Source of the DNA: Cunninghamella blakesleeana
Lineage: Eukaryota; Mucoromycota; Mucoromycetes; Mucorales; Cunninghamellaceae
Assembly: GCA_017871115.1 (NCBI GenBank)
Contig: JAFCIZ010000001.1
Coordinates: 7,872,001-7,936,000, forward strand
Direction of reading: 5' to 3'
Length of the DNA: 64,000 nt
A model generated the notes under the pieces. The model made no database searches. It was not told where the DNA came from and saw nothing but the letters and a program-made list of their open reading frames with translations. Numbering within the stretch: the stretch's first letter is position 1; the number at the start of each line of letters is the position of its first letter. The translations under genes and the position numbers were made by a program. Positions 47,628-60,485 of this stretch are shown piece after piece.

Positions 47628-49274
47628 TTAAGCTTGAATTTGTAATAGCATTCTTTTATAAGTTTGACAATATATTCTTATTGAATCCAATGATGCCTTT
47701 AATTGAGTTAACATAGGTGATTGGGTTTGTGTTTTGGCCTCACCAATGATTTCTGTCATTTTATCTTTATAAGTTCTATAATAAAATAGGTATAAAATCG
47801 GGTATAAAAATGCATATTAAATGTTATATTTTTCTCTTTCTCTCCTTAATTATATATACTTTTATATCTAAAATCTATCTTTCTCCCCCTCCTTCCCCCC
47901 TTGATAAATAAATAATAAAATCGTGACTTACACATGGTGGTGGTGTTGGCGATCTGTTAATTTTCGTGTTGAATGATTATTATTATTATCAATGGCATAG
48001 ACATTACAAACTATATAGACATCATTGATACAAAATTCTACTACAAGATCTTGCCTTAAAGGGGGACTAAAAAACTATAATTAAAATATATATATATATA
48101 TATATATATAAATATATAGATAACTTATTTTTTTATTCCCATTTTTCATATGATCGTTACCTTTGGGTGGCAAACTTTATATGGAAACAGTGTAAGTTCA
48201 TTGGGATAATCAAGTGCATATAAAGCGCGGTCCATTAAATGGCACATAGAATCAAAAAACTATTATGTTGCATAAATAAATAAATAAAAATAGATATATA
48301 ATTTAATATATGTAAGATTCCTATTTTATTTTATTTTATTCTTATTTTTTAAATATAAAAGGACATATTATTATTTACTTCAATAGCCTTTTGTTTTGTT
48401 AAAGGTTTTTGGTATTCTTGTATAAGTTTATTAGCGAGGATGATATAATTTTTGCATTGTTGAGCCTAATAATATATATAGTATATTACGGATAAATCAG
48501 ATCACGTTTTATTTTATTTTTTTATTGTTTTAAATTAGAATGATAGTGATATTTATTTATTTATTTACTTGTTCCAAAAAATAAGGTAAAGAAGGTTGAA
48601 TAATAGCTTTAATAGGGGTTTCAGGATGAAAATTGGGTAATCGAACTTGAATTTCCTATATAAATCAAAATATAATATATACATAAAGTAACAGTATAAA
48701 TATAAGCTTTTATCTTAAAAAAACACTATGAATCTATACTCTCTTCTTTTTTCACCCTCATTTACCGCTTTATTTATATATATCCCAGTAAAGTTAACAT
48801 ATCCTTTAATTGTTTCATTTCTATAATATATATATAAAAGAAAAAAGAAATATATATGTATGTACAGGGGATTTTTATCTATTTATATATATTATGTATT
48901 TACTGTGTTGTTGACAAAGCTAAAGCATCAGTTTTATTTGGTGTAGTTGCTAAGATATCCAAACTTTTCTATGTAAAAAGAAATGTTAATAGTGAATATT
49001 AATAACTATGTATCTTTTTTCATCTTTTATCTAATTATAACTATAGATACGTACTGATATATGTTCTTTTAAATTTAATAATCCAGTGGGTAAAATATCT
49101 TTTAATATCCAATCTCTTTCTAGTTCCTTAAATGGTGTTAACAATAATATGAATTAATATATATATATAAATATATATTTATTATAATATATAAAAACAA
49201 AAAGTGTAATAAATAAAAGTATATATTTCAAAATAATTTACAGCTATTTTAGTAACTTCAATTTTTGAATGCAT
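47628..49274 (-). CDS. RAV2: Rogdi / Rav2 family protein
   Basis: Nine short exons give 262 residues: 49242-49274, 49055-49126, 48904-48968, 48766-48820, 48569-48655, 48379-48465, 48161-48259, 47932-48074, 47628-47775. Rav2 (yeast) and Rogdi (animals) are subunits of the RAVE complex that reassembles the vacuolar ATPase. Landmarks are ELERDWILKDILPTGLLNLK near the N-terminus, ALSTTQNETIKGYVNFTG, and FFSPPLRQDLVVEFCINDVYIVCNVYAID, which parallels the Rogdi block FAPALPSDLLVNVYINLNKL. No exon exceeds 150 bases, so the gene is nearly invisible as ORFs. All junctions are GT-AG and in frame. The assignment relies on remembered family pattern, so it is good but not certain. Confidence 0.8.
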
Positions 49275-49466
49275 TTTTAAATAGTTTATTTTATTAAATA
49301 GGTGAAAAAATAAAAGAAAAAAAAGAGAAACTTGTAGAGTGAAAAAAATTGGATGTGAATAAAAAAAATCGTAAAAAATGACCGGGATTTAAAATTTAAT
49401 TTTTTTAAAAATTATGCCTAATTTTTATTTTAATCTTCTATTTTTAAAAAAAAAAAGGAATATATA

Positions 49467-51387
49467 TTAAGTATCACCTTTCATATAATGATTATTTATT
49501 AAAGAAGGGTGGTGATAAGGGAGTTGTGGTGGCAATTGTCCAGGAGGAATATAACCAGAAGAATGTTGGAGTGGAGGAGGAGGAAGTGGAGTCATCATCA
49601 TAGGATGATGAGGATGGTGATAAAATGAAGGCGGAGGGATGGGAAGATGATGATGATACATTGGCATAGGTGGCAACATCATATTATTATTGCTATTGCT
49701 ATTATTAATATTTTCAGGGTTATTATTAAAATTAAGATGGTTATTCATGGGTGGTGGTGATGATAAGAATGGCGGAGGTTGTTGCTGTTGTTCAATGATA
49801 GGTCTACGATTCTGATAAGAAACAAAAGATGTACCAGTAGACATAGATGGTGTTAATATAGGAGGATGAATGTGAATAGATGAAGATGGCATGAAATGAA
49901 GATCATCTCGAATGGTGGGTAATCCTAATTGGGTGTCTCGTAAAGGTATAATAGTTGAATGTTCATGGGTTGGTATCATCAATCCTAATGGTGGTCTTAT
50001 AGGTTGACCATGTGATATCATAGATGGTATATCTGTATTTGAGAAGAAAAATAAAATTAAAGAAAAATTTTAAGAAATGAGAATTTGTTGTTTACTATAA
50101 ATATATATATTCCTAATTTTTTATTCATTATTATTATTTTTTACTTACTCGAAGGATTCTTATTAAAATGATCACTGATACTCATTCCACTTATTGATTC
50201 TTTATTTATATAACTATCATTTAACTATTTAATATATATGTATATAAATAAATAGCATAAAATATTTATAGATTGATATATAAATAAATAAGCAGTTTTA
50301 AACTTACATTTATGTGACTAAATTGTGTGGAAACAAATTGATCAAATAATTTAATATTATCATCATAATTATTTGGTGTGAATAATTCATTTGATTTTAA
50401 AGTTGAAATTGATGAGCCATTAGGAGATGAATGGTGTGAATCTTGATTAGAGTGGAAAAGATCATCTAGAGTAATAGGTTTCAAAGCACTTTCTTCCTCA
50501 TTATCGTCATCCCGTTCTTCGTTAACCTCTTTTTCATTTCCTACCGATTTTCTTTTTCTTAATTCTTCCTCTTCATCATTATTCGATAATTCAAGTGTTT
50601 CCAAAGCAATTAATGAAGCCATATCCATGTTTTTATTATTACTTTTATTTTCCATTTGTTTCATACGAAGTTTCCATGATTCAAGGTGAGAGGAATCAAA
50701 TACCATCTTTTCTGACTGTTCATCTTTACTTAGCTCAGGTGCTGTATCGTTCATCCATTCAGGTAGCTGATCATCGTCCTCCAAAACAGTTGGTACTGTA
50801 TCCTCTGGTGATTTATCTGTATACATAAAAATAAAAATAAAATGGAGAGGATAATAGTGTTGGTAAAACCAAATAAGATAAATATGCATGGATATATATA
50901 TGGATATAGATATTTACCTAGTTTTGCATATGATGTAGCTGTGTGATACCACTAAAAATAATATAATATAATATAGTATAATATATATACATGTATATAC
51001 ATGTATATCACTTCTTTCTTTCTTTTATATATATATATATATAATTATTATATTATATTATTATATTATATTATTAATATTACTTGTTGTAAAGGCAATT
51101 GAGTAGTTGAATATTTATTTCTTTGTATAGGTGTACTATGACTTTGCTTTGGTCGTATATATTCTTTTAGATGAGTTTGACTATTAACAATAATAACAAT
51201 AATAAATAAAGAAATAATAAAAGAAAAATTGTGAATACTTTGTATTATTTTATAATTACCTGAACCATTGAGATAAAAGTGGTAAAGATTCAGGTTTTGA
51301 TACTAAAGGGCTCGCTTTTAAAGCTAATAATTCTTGTCTTGAATATTTATATTGCTGTTGTTTTTTAAAGTCTATAGTGGCATTCAT
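49467..51387 (-). CDS. eIF4E-binding (4E-T-like) protein
   Basis: Six exons (51260-51387, 51084-51180, 50918-50951, 50308-50816, 50149-50224, 49467-50032) give 469 residues. The N-terminus carries the canonical eIF4E-binding motif Y-x4-L-hydrophobic as YSRQELL at residues 15-21, continuing ALKASPLVSKPE. PEWMND lies in the fourth exon, like the PEWF segment of 4E-T-type proteins. A middle region is acidic (EEEELRKRK, EERDDDNEEES). The C-terminal exon is rich in Pro, His, Met and Asn (PPMPMYHHH), a probable disordered region for mRNP assembly. Such proteins repress cap-dependent translation and bring mRNAs to P-bodies. The orthology to animal 4E-T is inferred. Confidence 0.8.
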
Positions 51388-51723
51388 TTTTTTATTTAGA
51401 CTCGTTTTTTTAAAAAAAAAAAAAAAAAAAATTAAAATAATAGATATAAAGTGAAAAAAAAGTGAAAGAGAAATGAGGGAAAAAAATTTTGCAAGAGAAT
51501 TAAAAAAAGGAAAAAAAAGGTTGGAGGAGTTTTAATATAGTTTTTGCTCCTGAGTTTCCATTTATATTCACGAAACAACCTTCATTAACTTTGATCATGG
51601 CTGTTTTCCTAAAAAATATTACCCTTTTTTTTTATAAACGATAGTATAGAATTACATTTTTTTATTTCAATAAGGTTTTTTTTTATAAATAAATAAATAA
51701 ATAATTTAAATTAAAATAATAAC

Positions 51724-51755
<32 letters not shown>

Positions 51756-51778
51756 AAATAAGAATACACTAATTTTTA
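51388..51778. other. Spacer upstream of eIF4E-binding gene
   Basis: 391 bases with a long A tract at about 51410-51430 and an (AAT)n run near 51725-51752. It holds the promoter of the eIF4E-binding gene and the phospholipase 3' UTR. Confidence 0.5.
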
Positions 51779-54700
51779 TTAACCAGTAACTGAGTAGATA
51801 GTGAAATGAGCATCGTGATGATTTTTAACCAAATTAAGCTTTTTGTTTTTACCAACGTTAATATATTTACCAGTACCAACATGTTGAACATGATGGTGAG
51901 CAACGTTTTGATGAAAATCAAAATTAAAGAGTGTTCCTTTACATTCCCCAAGCATGACTTCGTCTCCCCATACATCAAGACATTGTTCAGGATGACTAAC
52001 TGATTGAATCATATATTGTCTTCCATTACCAGAAGGAATCACAATAAAACGTGTAGTAAGAGGGGCAGTATTTATATCGTCACGTTTATTTAATTTTTTA
52101 CCAGCAATCTTCTTTCCATTCGTAGAAACTTCAAGAGAATGACCGTCAGCACTAACAATAGCAAGTGTATGACCAATAACATTGGAACCACGAACAACTT
52201 TGAACCCTTTTTCAACAACAGGGAATTCTTGTTTACCATACTAAATAATAATAATAATAATAATATACATAAGTTAGTAAATGTGAGTAAAATATATATA
52301 TTTATATACATATATATTTTTATATTTACATATATTATTATTTTTACTTACAGGAGGTGAGGTTTTAGGATCAGATAATTTTTCACACATGGCTATAAAA
52401 TGGATAAAAAATAAAATAGTTAGAAAAAAAAGGAACTGAATATGTAGATCTTTTTTTCAAATTCATTTTAAAAAATAAATAAACGATTATAATAAGACTA
52501 TATATATGCATGTTTACCAGTAGCATCCCAAGTACCATCACTTTTTTGAGCTGGTTTAGGATTAGTAGGCAATTTAGGTATAGTAAAATCGGGATTATCA
52601 AAATCAAAAGCATTGACTAAATTCGAAGAAGTTTTTCTATACCAATCATCAATATTTTTAGCAGGAGCTACATAACTGCCATTGGGATATTTTCCAACCC
52701 ATTCCTCCATGAACATTAATGCAGAAGAATGATCAGATACATCAGTAAAAACGTTATTGCCTCTAGTAAAAGGAGAAACGATTATCATAGGAACTCTAGG
52801 GCCTAAACCGATTGGGACCATTTTTCCATTGAATTTATCTTTGACATATTTTTCTTCAGGAGCTAAAGGTGGAGCAACATGATCATAAAATCCTCCCGAT
52901 TCATCATAATTAATGAAAAGGGCAGTTTCTTTCCATGCAGGCGAATTCATTACGGCATTTACGACTTGTTCTTGTAACCATGCACCTAAAAGAAGATAAA
53001 AATAATTAAAAGGATAAAAAAACAAAATATAATAATTAAAATAATAATAAAGCTATATTTCAATCATGCTTTTTTTAAAAATAATAGCAATAATAAATAA
53101 ATAAATAAAAAGAATTATATATATACATATATATATTACCGGCGTTAGGAGTATTATTTGGATGCTCGCTCAACTCCGTAGGACCAACAATAATACTAAA
53201 TTGAGGAAGTGTTCCATTACGAGCTTGAGAATAGAATGTTTCGAGTCCTAAGACTCCTAAGCCTTTTTGTTTTTCAGGTCCATTGGGAATAGTTCTCCAA
53301 TATCTAAAAGAAAAAAAAGAAAAAGTTAGCAATCAAAGGTAAGGGAAGGAATTAAAATTAAAAGAATAGAAAATTATATACAGCTTACTTGAACCAAGCC
53401 AATGGATTGTCATCAAAGTTATCTATTCATAATACCAATAAAATAAAAGTAAAGGAAGAAGAAAAATATGATATATATAAAATTTAGTTGCAGTTTTTAA
53501 TTTTTTCAAAATAATCTTGGATCAACGACGCTGTTTGCAATTTTTTTTACCTTTGTCTTGATAAACTATAAATATCATTAATAATGTTAATAAAAATGAA
53601 TGATTAATAAAAATAACTAATAATACAATAAAAGAAGGAGCCTAGGGCAAGAAACTTACGTTGCCAAGTAACATTAGCTCTAGTTAAAGCCTCAGGGTAA
53701 GTTTCCCAACCTAAAGAAATAGTTTCAGTATTATCTTGCAAAACATAATCATTGGGTGGACCTAAAGAAGGGAAGGAGGAAGAAGATGAATTACTCACAA
53801 GAATATGAGATTATATGGTAATGAAAATAAACAAAAATAAAAAAAATACCTTGGATAGATCCGCTCATCCAATGTACTCTATTTGGATTGGTGCTGGTGA
53901 TGGAATAAAAAAGGAATAAGTAAATAAGAATATATATATATATATATATATGGGGATTATAGAATCAATTAACTTGATACTGTTTTTATTTTATTTTAGT
54001 TACCTTCCAATAACGGTTTGATGATAGGCATCACAGGTAGTAAAAGCATCACTTAGAGCATATTGGTAAGGAATTTGACTTCTAACTAAATAACCCATGG
54101 AACTAGGTGAATTTCCACTTGGCCAATTATCGTTGGTACCGCCATTAATAGCAGCATGATTTGGTGTCTTTTTAGATAAAAAAGGAAAGAAAAAAATTAA
54201 ATTGTAAATATATCATATTTATAAATATACGTAAATATATATGAAGACTGTGATGATTAATTTAATTATCTCACCCAATGGTTAGAGCCACCTCCGGTAC
54301 ACCCAGCTCTATTTCCTTTCAAATTATAAGGTAACAAGTATTTGGTGCTATTTTTAATATCTGGAGATTTGGGATCAGGTTGATAGAATAAGTTTAAACC
54401 ATTCTTTTGAATACCAACATTAGGATCTTTTTAAATACATATGTATAAAGTTAAATTGTTTAAATAAATAAGAAATTAGTTTTTTAATAAAAAATTATTT
54501 TTTTAATAAAAAATTTATATTACCAGCAAAACCTCTAACACCAGCTTGTGTCCCAAAATATGTATCAAAAGAGCGATTTTCCTATTAATAAAAAAAGAAA
54601 GAAAAATAAAAACAGGATGAATGGAACATATAAAAAAATATAAATAAACAAAAACCTTATTTTAATAGTAATAATAACAATTAACACTTTACTTGCATAA

Positions 54701-54833
54701 AAAAAACAACATGTTTAATTTTTTCAAGTCCTGGTAATTTGGTTATTTTTGATGTTTCTTGTTGTTTTGTAGGGGCACAATCAACATGGCTTAAGAGAAG
54801 GACGGCTGCTGTAGCAACTGTTATGAACTTCAT
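51779..54833 (-). CDS. Secreted phosphoesterase-family phospholipase C
   Basis: Twelve exons give 614 residues: 54693-54833, 54524-54581, 54275-54426, 54004-54167, 53850-53893, 53660-53761, 53551-53565, 53389-53422, 53140-53303, 52518-52985, 52352-52392, 51779-52240. Residues 1-20 are a signal peptide ending VDCAP. The phosphoesterase domain starts with HVVFFMQENRSFDTYFG, then STNPNRVHWMSGS, LFINYDESGGFYDHV with its metal-binding residues, and GPRVPMIIVSPF. Members cleave phosphatidylcholine-type lipids or act as acid phosphatases and are secreted. The last exon adds about 150 residues including QCLDVWGDEVMLGECKG, which resembles one ricin-B-type trefoil repeat. One exon is only 15 bases long. 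The donor of exon 3 is GTGAGA. Confidence 0.9.
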
Positions 54834-55978
54834 AATTACTACTATTACTATTTTATTTTGGTACGTAATAAAAGAAAGAAACAATAATAATAATAAAAAA
54901 AAAGTGATTTAGAAAAAAAAAAAAGGTTCAATTTAAATGAATGTAATTGCTATTCTTAAAAAGGAAAAAATGGGATAACAAAAAACCTTTTTTCTAATTT
55001 GTTTCTATAAACATCAAGAACCGAGTATTTTTTTTTTTTTTTCATACGTTTTTTATATATATAATAAGATTTTAATGACTAATAAGATAGTAATATAAAG
55101 ATTAATATGATTAACTAATCATACACGCTCTCTTTCTATAATTTTATTTTTATATAGAATGTATATAAAAAAAAAAAAGAGTAATTTATTTTCACTTGTT
55201 AAAAAAGATTTGAGCCAATGAACATCCAACGTGATCTCGTAAGACAAAAGTTACAGATATTTTAACTCAGTGTTACCTTTCTGTATATTAATATTAAATA
55301 TTATTTATTATATATGAACTTACTTTTCATTTTTAATATTATTATTTATTTTAAAAAACATATAAAAGTTTTATTATAAGAGAATAAAAATATATGTATT
55401 TATATGTTTATTTAACTACACATATATAAAAACTTGTTTATATTTTTTTTTGATATGTAGATATTTTTATTTATATAAAAGTAATATTTATACATAAAAG
55501 GAAGAATTAGTGTTATAATAATTATTGGGAATTTATTAAGATAAAAAAACTAAACTGAGATCAATTCTTTTCATAACAAATATTGCACGTGTATGTGTAG
55601 AAATTTTATAATTGAATAAATACAAGGTATGACATTATAATGGATATTATATTTAAACGTACACTAACACCGCGGTTATTTTTTAAACGATCATCCATTT
55701 TTTCGCATTAAAAATGTTTTTTTGGTTCAAAAATATTTTTAAAAATCCGCTACTTATAATTTTTTTTTAAAAGTAGATTTTCCCCTTTTTTTATTTTTTT
55801 TCTCTTTTTCTTTTCTCTTTCATTTTTTTTTTTTTTTCGACATAACTCTTTCTTTTTTTTAAAAAAAAGATATTACAAAATAAAAATATTTGTTTTGAAA
55901 TATAAATATATTATTCATTATTTTTTTATTAATTTTAATATATAAACCATCTTAAAAAAGCAGTTAATTTTTTTTAAA
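54834..55978. promoter_or_regulatory. Divergent promoter region, phospholipase C / CCC1
   Basis: 1.1 kb between divergent start codons. It contains a palindromic CACGTG E-box at 55586-55591, a possible bHLH site, plus long T tracts close to the CCC1 start. Regulatory meaning is unproven. Confidence 0.35.
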
Positions 55979-56279
55979 ATGATGTCTGATTATCAACCTG
56001 TAAAAAATTATTCAAATGATGATTTGGAAAAAAGACAAAGCGATGATTTTTTATTATCTCCAAGTGATTCTGCTACTGATCTTGAATTAGGTGATATTGG
56101 TCAAAAAGAAAGAATTCCTCATCGTCATGGTCAAAATAAAATTAAAGAACATATTGAAGAACACTTTGACCGACCTGAATTAGTAAAAGATTGTATACTT
56201 GGTTTAGCTGATGGTTTAACTGTACCTGTAAGTATTATATATATAAATAGTAATTATAAATAAGGTGATGGTAATATGC

Positions 56280-56315
<36 letters not shown>

Positions 56316-57312
56316 TGCTCTTGCTGCAGGTTTAAGTAGTCTCGGTGATAGTCGTATTGTTATATATGGAGGCCTTGCTGGTAAGTTATTTTGTTTTAAT
56401 TTAATTTATGTGAATTGCCATTTATGGGATAGAGATAATGAGTTCAAAAAACAAAACAAAAAAAGATATACATACTTATTTTTTTTTTTGGTTAATTACT
56501 TATTTATGCGATTATTATAGAATTAGTATCAGGTGCTATTTCTATGGGTTTAGGTGGCTATTTAGCTGCTAAATCGGAAGCTGAACATTATGAAACTGAA
56601 CGAGAAAGAGAAGGTAATTTTTTTCTAATTTTTAATGAGATGACGATAATCATGTTGTTATAATGATTTATTTTCTCCGCTATTTTTTCTTATTTAACTT
56701 TTTATTTCCTTTTTTATATACGCACATATCATCATTATTATAGCAAGAGAAGTCGAATTATATCCTGAAGAAGAAGAAGAGGAAATTATCGAACTTTTTG
56801 AACCTTATGGTTTAGACCGTGATTCAATGGAACCTATGATGGTTAAGTTCAGAGAAAACACTGAAAAGTTTGTGGATTTTATGATGAAGTTTGAATTAAA
56901 TTTAGAACTCCCTGATCCTAATAGAAGTTGGGTAATAAAAGAAAAAAAAGGAAAAAAAGAAAAAGAGAGATACAAAGAATGATGGGAAATAAAATAAAAA
57001 CAGGATATTGACCACTATCTCTCTATTTTTTTTAACACATACCTATAGATTTCTGCTCTTACAATTGGTACATCATATCTTTTCGGTGGGTTCATCCCAT
57101 TATTACCATACTTTTTTATTAATGATACTAATAATGCCTTAATTGCTTCTGTGCTGGTCACATCTATTACTTTGTTTGTTTTTGGTTATGTTAAGAGTAT
57201 TTATCTTCGTCCAAGACAAGCTATTATGGGAGCTATTCAAACTCTTTTAATTGGTGCAGTAGCTGCTGCTTGTAGCTACGGAATTGTGGCAATTGTTAAT
57301 GAATCCGAATAA
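55979..57312 (+). CDS. CCC1: Ccc1/VIT1 family iron or manganese transporter
   Basis: Five exons (55979-56227, 56314-56380, 56521-56613, 56744-56931, 57049-57312) give 286 residues; a second ATG three bases on is equally possible. The protein moves cytosolic Fe2+ or Mn2+ into the vacuole. Landmarks are LGLADGLTVPFALAAGLSS and SGAISMGLGGYLAAKSEAEHY (TM1 and TM2), then an acidic cytoplasmic segment with EEEEEE and MVKFRENTEKFVDFMMKFEL (the metal-binding domain), and SYLFGGFIPLLPYFF. Two more C-terminal helices end in AAACSYGIVAIV. Intron 1 contains a (TA)n tract. The neighbouring two-finger GATA gene is 19 kb away and no regulatory link is shown. Confidence 0.94.
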
Positions 57313-57620
57313 TTTTACTCCTTTTTTACTATTATTCATTTATATATATATATATATATATACATAGCTTTATATATTCATTTATTTATTTATATATTGT
57401 CAGTGATTCATATACATTGATATTTTTTTTATATCTTTTTAGTATTCCATTTTTCCATTTTATCTCTTATTCTTTTATTCTTTGTCATTGCATTTCATAT
57501 CAGTTCTTATTTTATTTATTTATCTATAACTTTCTTTCCCTTTATTTCTGTAATATATATTTATAATCAATCAATCGACCTATAAATAAATAAATAAACT
57601 AAATCTGGCTATTTTTTTAT
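57313..57620. other. Convergent 3' region, CCC1 / D-amino-acid oxidase
   Basis: 308 bases between stop codons, T- and A-rich with a (TA)n run. No gene. Confidence 0.55.
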
Positions 57621-58038
57621 TTATAATTTAGCATTTTCTTTTTGTAATTGATGGAATCCTTTTTCAACACAGGTGCAAATATATTCTGAAGATCCATAAC
57701 TAGATTGATATCCAAACCCTCCATGACCATAAGCGTGAGTTACTATAATAGGTTGACCATTAATTTTATCTATTTTTATTTATTTATTTATTAAAAAAAA
57801 GATCTGATAAATATCTTCTCATACCTATTGTTTTTATATTATTACTATCAGCCATTTTCTAAACTATTACCATATTTCTGATTTTCAATTCGAACTCCAC
57901 CTACACGTGTAGGTCTTAATCCAACGGAATGTCTTAGTATTGTTAAAGGGCCATTGTTGAATAATTCAGGACATACCTCTTGAGTTCTTTTTAAAATGGA
58001 TTCAGCAATATCTTTATCTACTTTTGGATTACTACATA

Positions 58039-58071
<33 letters not shown>

Positions 58072-59468
58072 ATATAATATAAAAACAACAATAAGAATAT
58101 ATCATCTTAGCTGGTTTTTTTTCCTTAAAATATAACCATGATCATATGAATATTTTAATTTATTTTACAAATCATTTTTTTGTGACGTTCCACCAAGGAT
58201 TATTGTACCATCGTTTCTTGGAATAATATAGGTGATACCTCGATCATCTATGTAATAAATATCCATATATAAGTATATATGTATGTATGCATAAAACAAA
58301 TAGAAGTGTACAAGTTTTTCATTTCCATTCCCATTCCTATTTTTTTTTTTATTTTCTTTTTTTTATTAAGAAAATATTCATAATAATAATATAACTTCTT
58401 TATTTATTACCAAGACAAGTAATTGTTTTTTTTATATGATTACCACGAACTAGTATGGTTTGACCCCTTGTAGGGAATAATTTAGTATCTTTGACACCAC
58501 CAAGAGATAAGGATCCTAGACCAGTACAATTGACAACAGCATCCACATAATCATCAAATACTTCATGGATATCTTTTAATTCCTTTCTTTGTATTTTCCC
58601 ACCTTTCGTTGTAAATTGTTTTAATAACCAATTTAAATAATAAGGTGAATTAATTAATACTATATATTAATAAAAAAAAAAGAGAAAGAAGAAATAAAAA
58701 GATTTTATTAATAATATATAATAAAACGTGCGTGTAGTAGCCGTTTACACTGTCTATTTCACCTGTTGTATATTTATGGCCAACTTTTATATCTTGATTT
58801 GGAAAATCTGATGGGGAAATAAATGAAAACTATATAAATAAAAAAATAAATAAAAATCGTTAAAGCATCAAGTCAATAAATCAGTTACATATATGGTACT
58901 TTTCTAAATATAACTATATATATGCATATTATTTATAATTAAACATACATCCTCTACTATATCTTTAAACCACGGATCTTCTACGCCTTTTAAAGTATTA
59001 TAATAATCATAAGAAGGCACTACCATCACTCCAGTGTCATCAGGTAATTGGCGTCCAAGCTGTAAAAATTTTTTATAAGATATAGCCTCAAAACCTTACA
59101 ATAACAACAATAATAATACATATCAAAAATTAATATTATCATAAATATTTTATAAATACAACTATCGATAAGAGTATATATATATTTACTTTGAAGTAAA
59201 AAATCATCGTTCGAAGCCATAGCTCTCCAGTGTGCACCTATTTATATACATATAAAAGTCATGATAAATGTATATTATAAGCACAAAGAATTATAAACCA
59301 TGCTTATCATAATGTATTTATACCAGCAAAAGGTGAAGTGTATTCAATATGTCTATCTCCAGGTAGCCATTTTGCAACTATTGTTACTTTATATTTTTTT
59401 TCAATTAATAATATTGCTGTTGTTAATCCGACTATTCCACAACCAATTACAATAATATGTTTATTCAT
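57621..59468 (-). CDS. DAO1: D-amino-acid oxidase, peroxisomal
   Basis: Eight exons (59324-59468, 59190-59237, 58949-59094, 58763-58829, 58411-58659, 58169-58247, 57871-58031, 57621-57769) give 347 residues. The enzyme oxidises D-amino acids (or D-aspartate) with FAD, giving keto acid, ammonia and H2O2. The N-terminal dinucleotide fold reads IIVIGCGIVGLTTAILL; further landmarks are GAHWRAMAS, VNCTGLGSLSLGG, RGQTILVRG, IIPRNDGTIILGGT, VGLRPTRVGGVRIE and HAYGHGGFGYQSSYGS. The arginine in GLRPTR is the usual substrate-carboxylate contact. The C-terminus AKL is a canonical PTS1 peroxisomal signal. Donor choice at 57870 skips an in-frame TGA that would follow if the intron were read. Confidence 0.92.
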
Positions 59469-59938
59469 TTTTCAACTTCTCTCAAAAATAAAAAGTAAAA
59501 AGAAATATATAAAAAACCGTGAGACATTATTTTTATGAACTTTATTTTTTTCCACATTTTATATTCAACATATGGATTACCATTGTTTAACATTATGATT
59601 GTTTTATATCGTAATAGCTATTTCTTTATATGTTACATACGTGTATTTCATTTTATTTTATTTTATTTTATTATAAAAAAAAGCTATGAAAAAGAGAGAA
59701 CAAAAATAAAAAAACTCAGTACATAAAAAAATTTCCCATGAGCAAAATTAGGTCTCCCCGTCATCATTTTCTTTTTCTAATTGTTATTTATATATACATA
59801 TTCAAAGTAGAATAATAGACTTGTTATAAATAACTTGATTTATTACTAAATAATAAAAATAGTCAAAGCTATGCCTCTTAGTTATCAAAACATTGTTATT
59901 ATGTGAATAAATTAATCATTTTCCATTTTTTAAACTAA
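59469..59938. other. Intergenic region upstream of D-amino-acid oxidase
   Basis: 470 A/T-rich bases holding the oxidase promoter and the 3' region of the small secreted protein. Two short frames here are low complexity. Confidence 0.5.
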
Positions 59939-60214
59939 TTATTCCGCCTGACATATTCCTTTTGCACAAATACCAACTTTCATTCCAAAGCCTAAAGGTT
60001 CGCATTCAGTACCATCCGCTATGATTTCATAAGAAGCTTTCTCACCACTTGTAGTACAACTTACTATACATTGTCTTCTGATAATAAGGTTTGTATTTGC
60101 AAGTTCTTTATCAATTTTTTCACATGCCATTTTTGCAGCTTCATTCCAATCTGCATTTACATGATCGTGTATGAGTAAAAATAATAAGATAAAATTAAAT
60201 GTAACTAGTTTCAT
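59939..60214 (-). CDS. Small secreted cysteine-rich protein
   Basis: Single-exon gene of 91 residues. Residues 1-21 form a signal peptide (KLVTFNFILLFLLIHDHVNA). The mature part of about 70 residues has six cysteines at 31, 49, 53, 71, 83 and 88, enough for three disulfides. The ending DGTECEPLGFGMKVGICAKGIC matches the D-G-T-x-C..G.C..G.C pattern found in disintegrin/ADAM-type cysteine-rich modules and in some small secreted proteins of arthropods and fungi. No function is assigned; a role at the cell surface or in interaction with other organisms is possible. It lies about 270 bases from the transposon's left end. Confidence 0.75.
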   Translation of the reverse strand: MKLVTFNFILLFLLIHDHVNADWNEAAKMACEKIDKELANTNLIIRRQCIVSCTTSGEKASYEIIADGTECEPLGFGMKVGICAKGICQAE

Positions 60215-60485
60215 TTTTAGAAAAAAAAGAAAAAGAGAAAGAGAAAGATATTTTTATCGATTAATTCATTACTGTATTTATATTAATGTAGAAGCAGCGA
60301 CGTATTATTCATGGAGGCACATATATATATCAATAATATATAAGAATATATCACTTATTTCGTTATGTGTAAGCAATGCATCTTCTTTGAATATGCAAGC
60401 TCTCCTTTGCCTCCTCGAATTCATTTTTTGAACTCAGAATACACATTTTTGGGAGTTGCTCTTTGCGCTGTTTTAAATGGAAATA

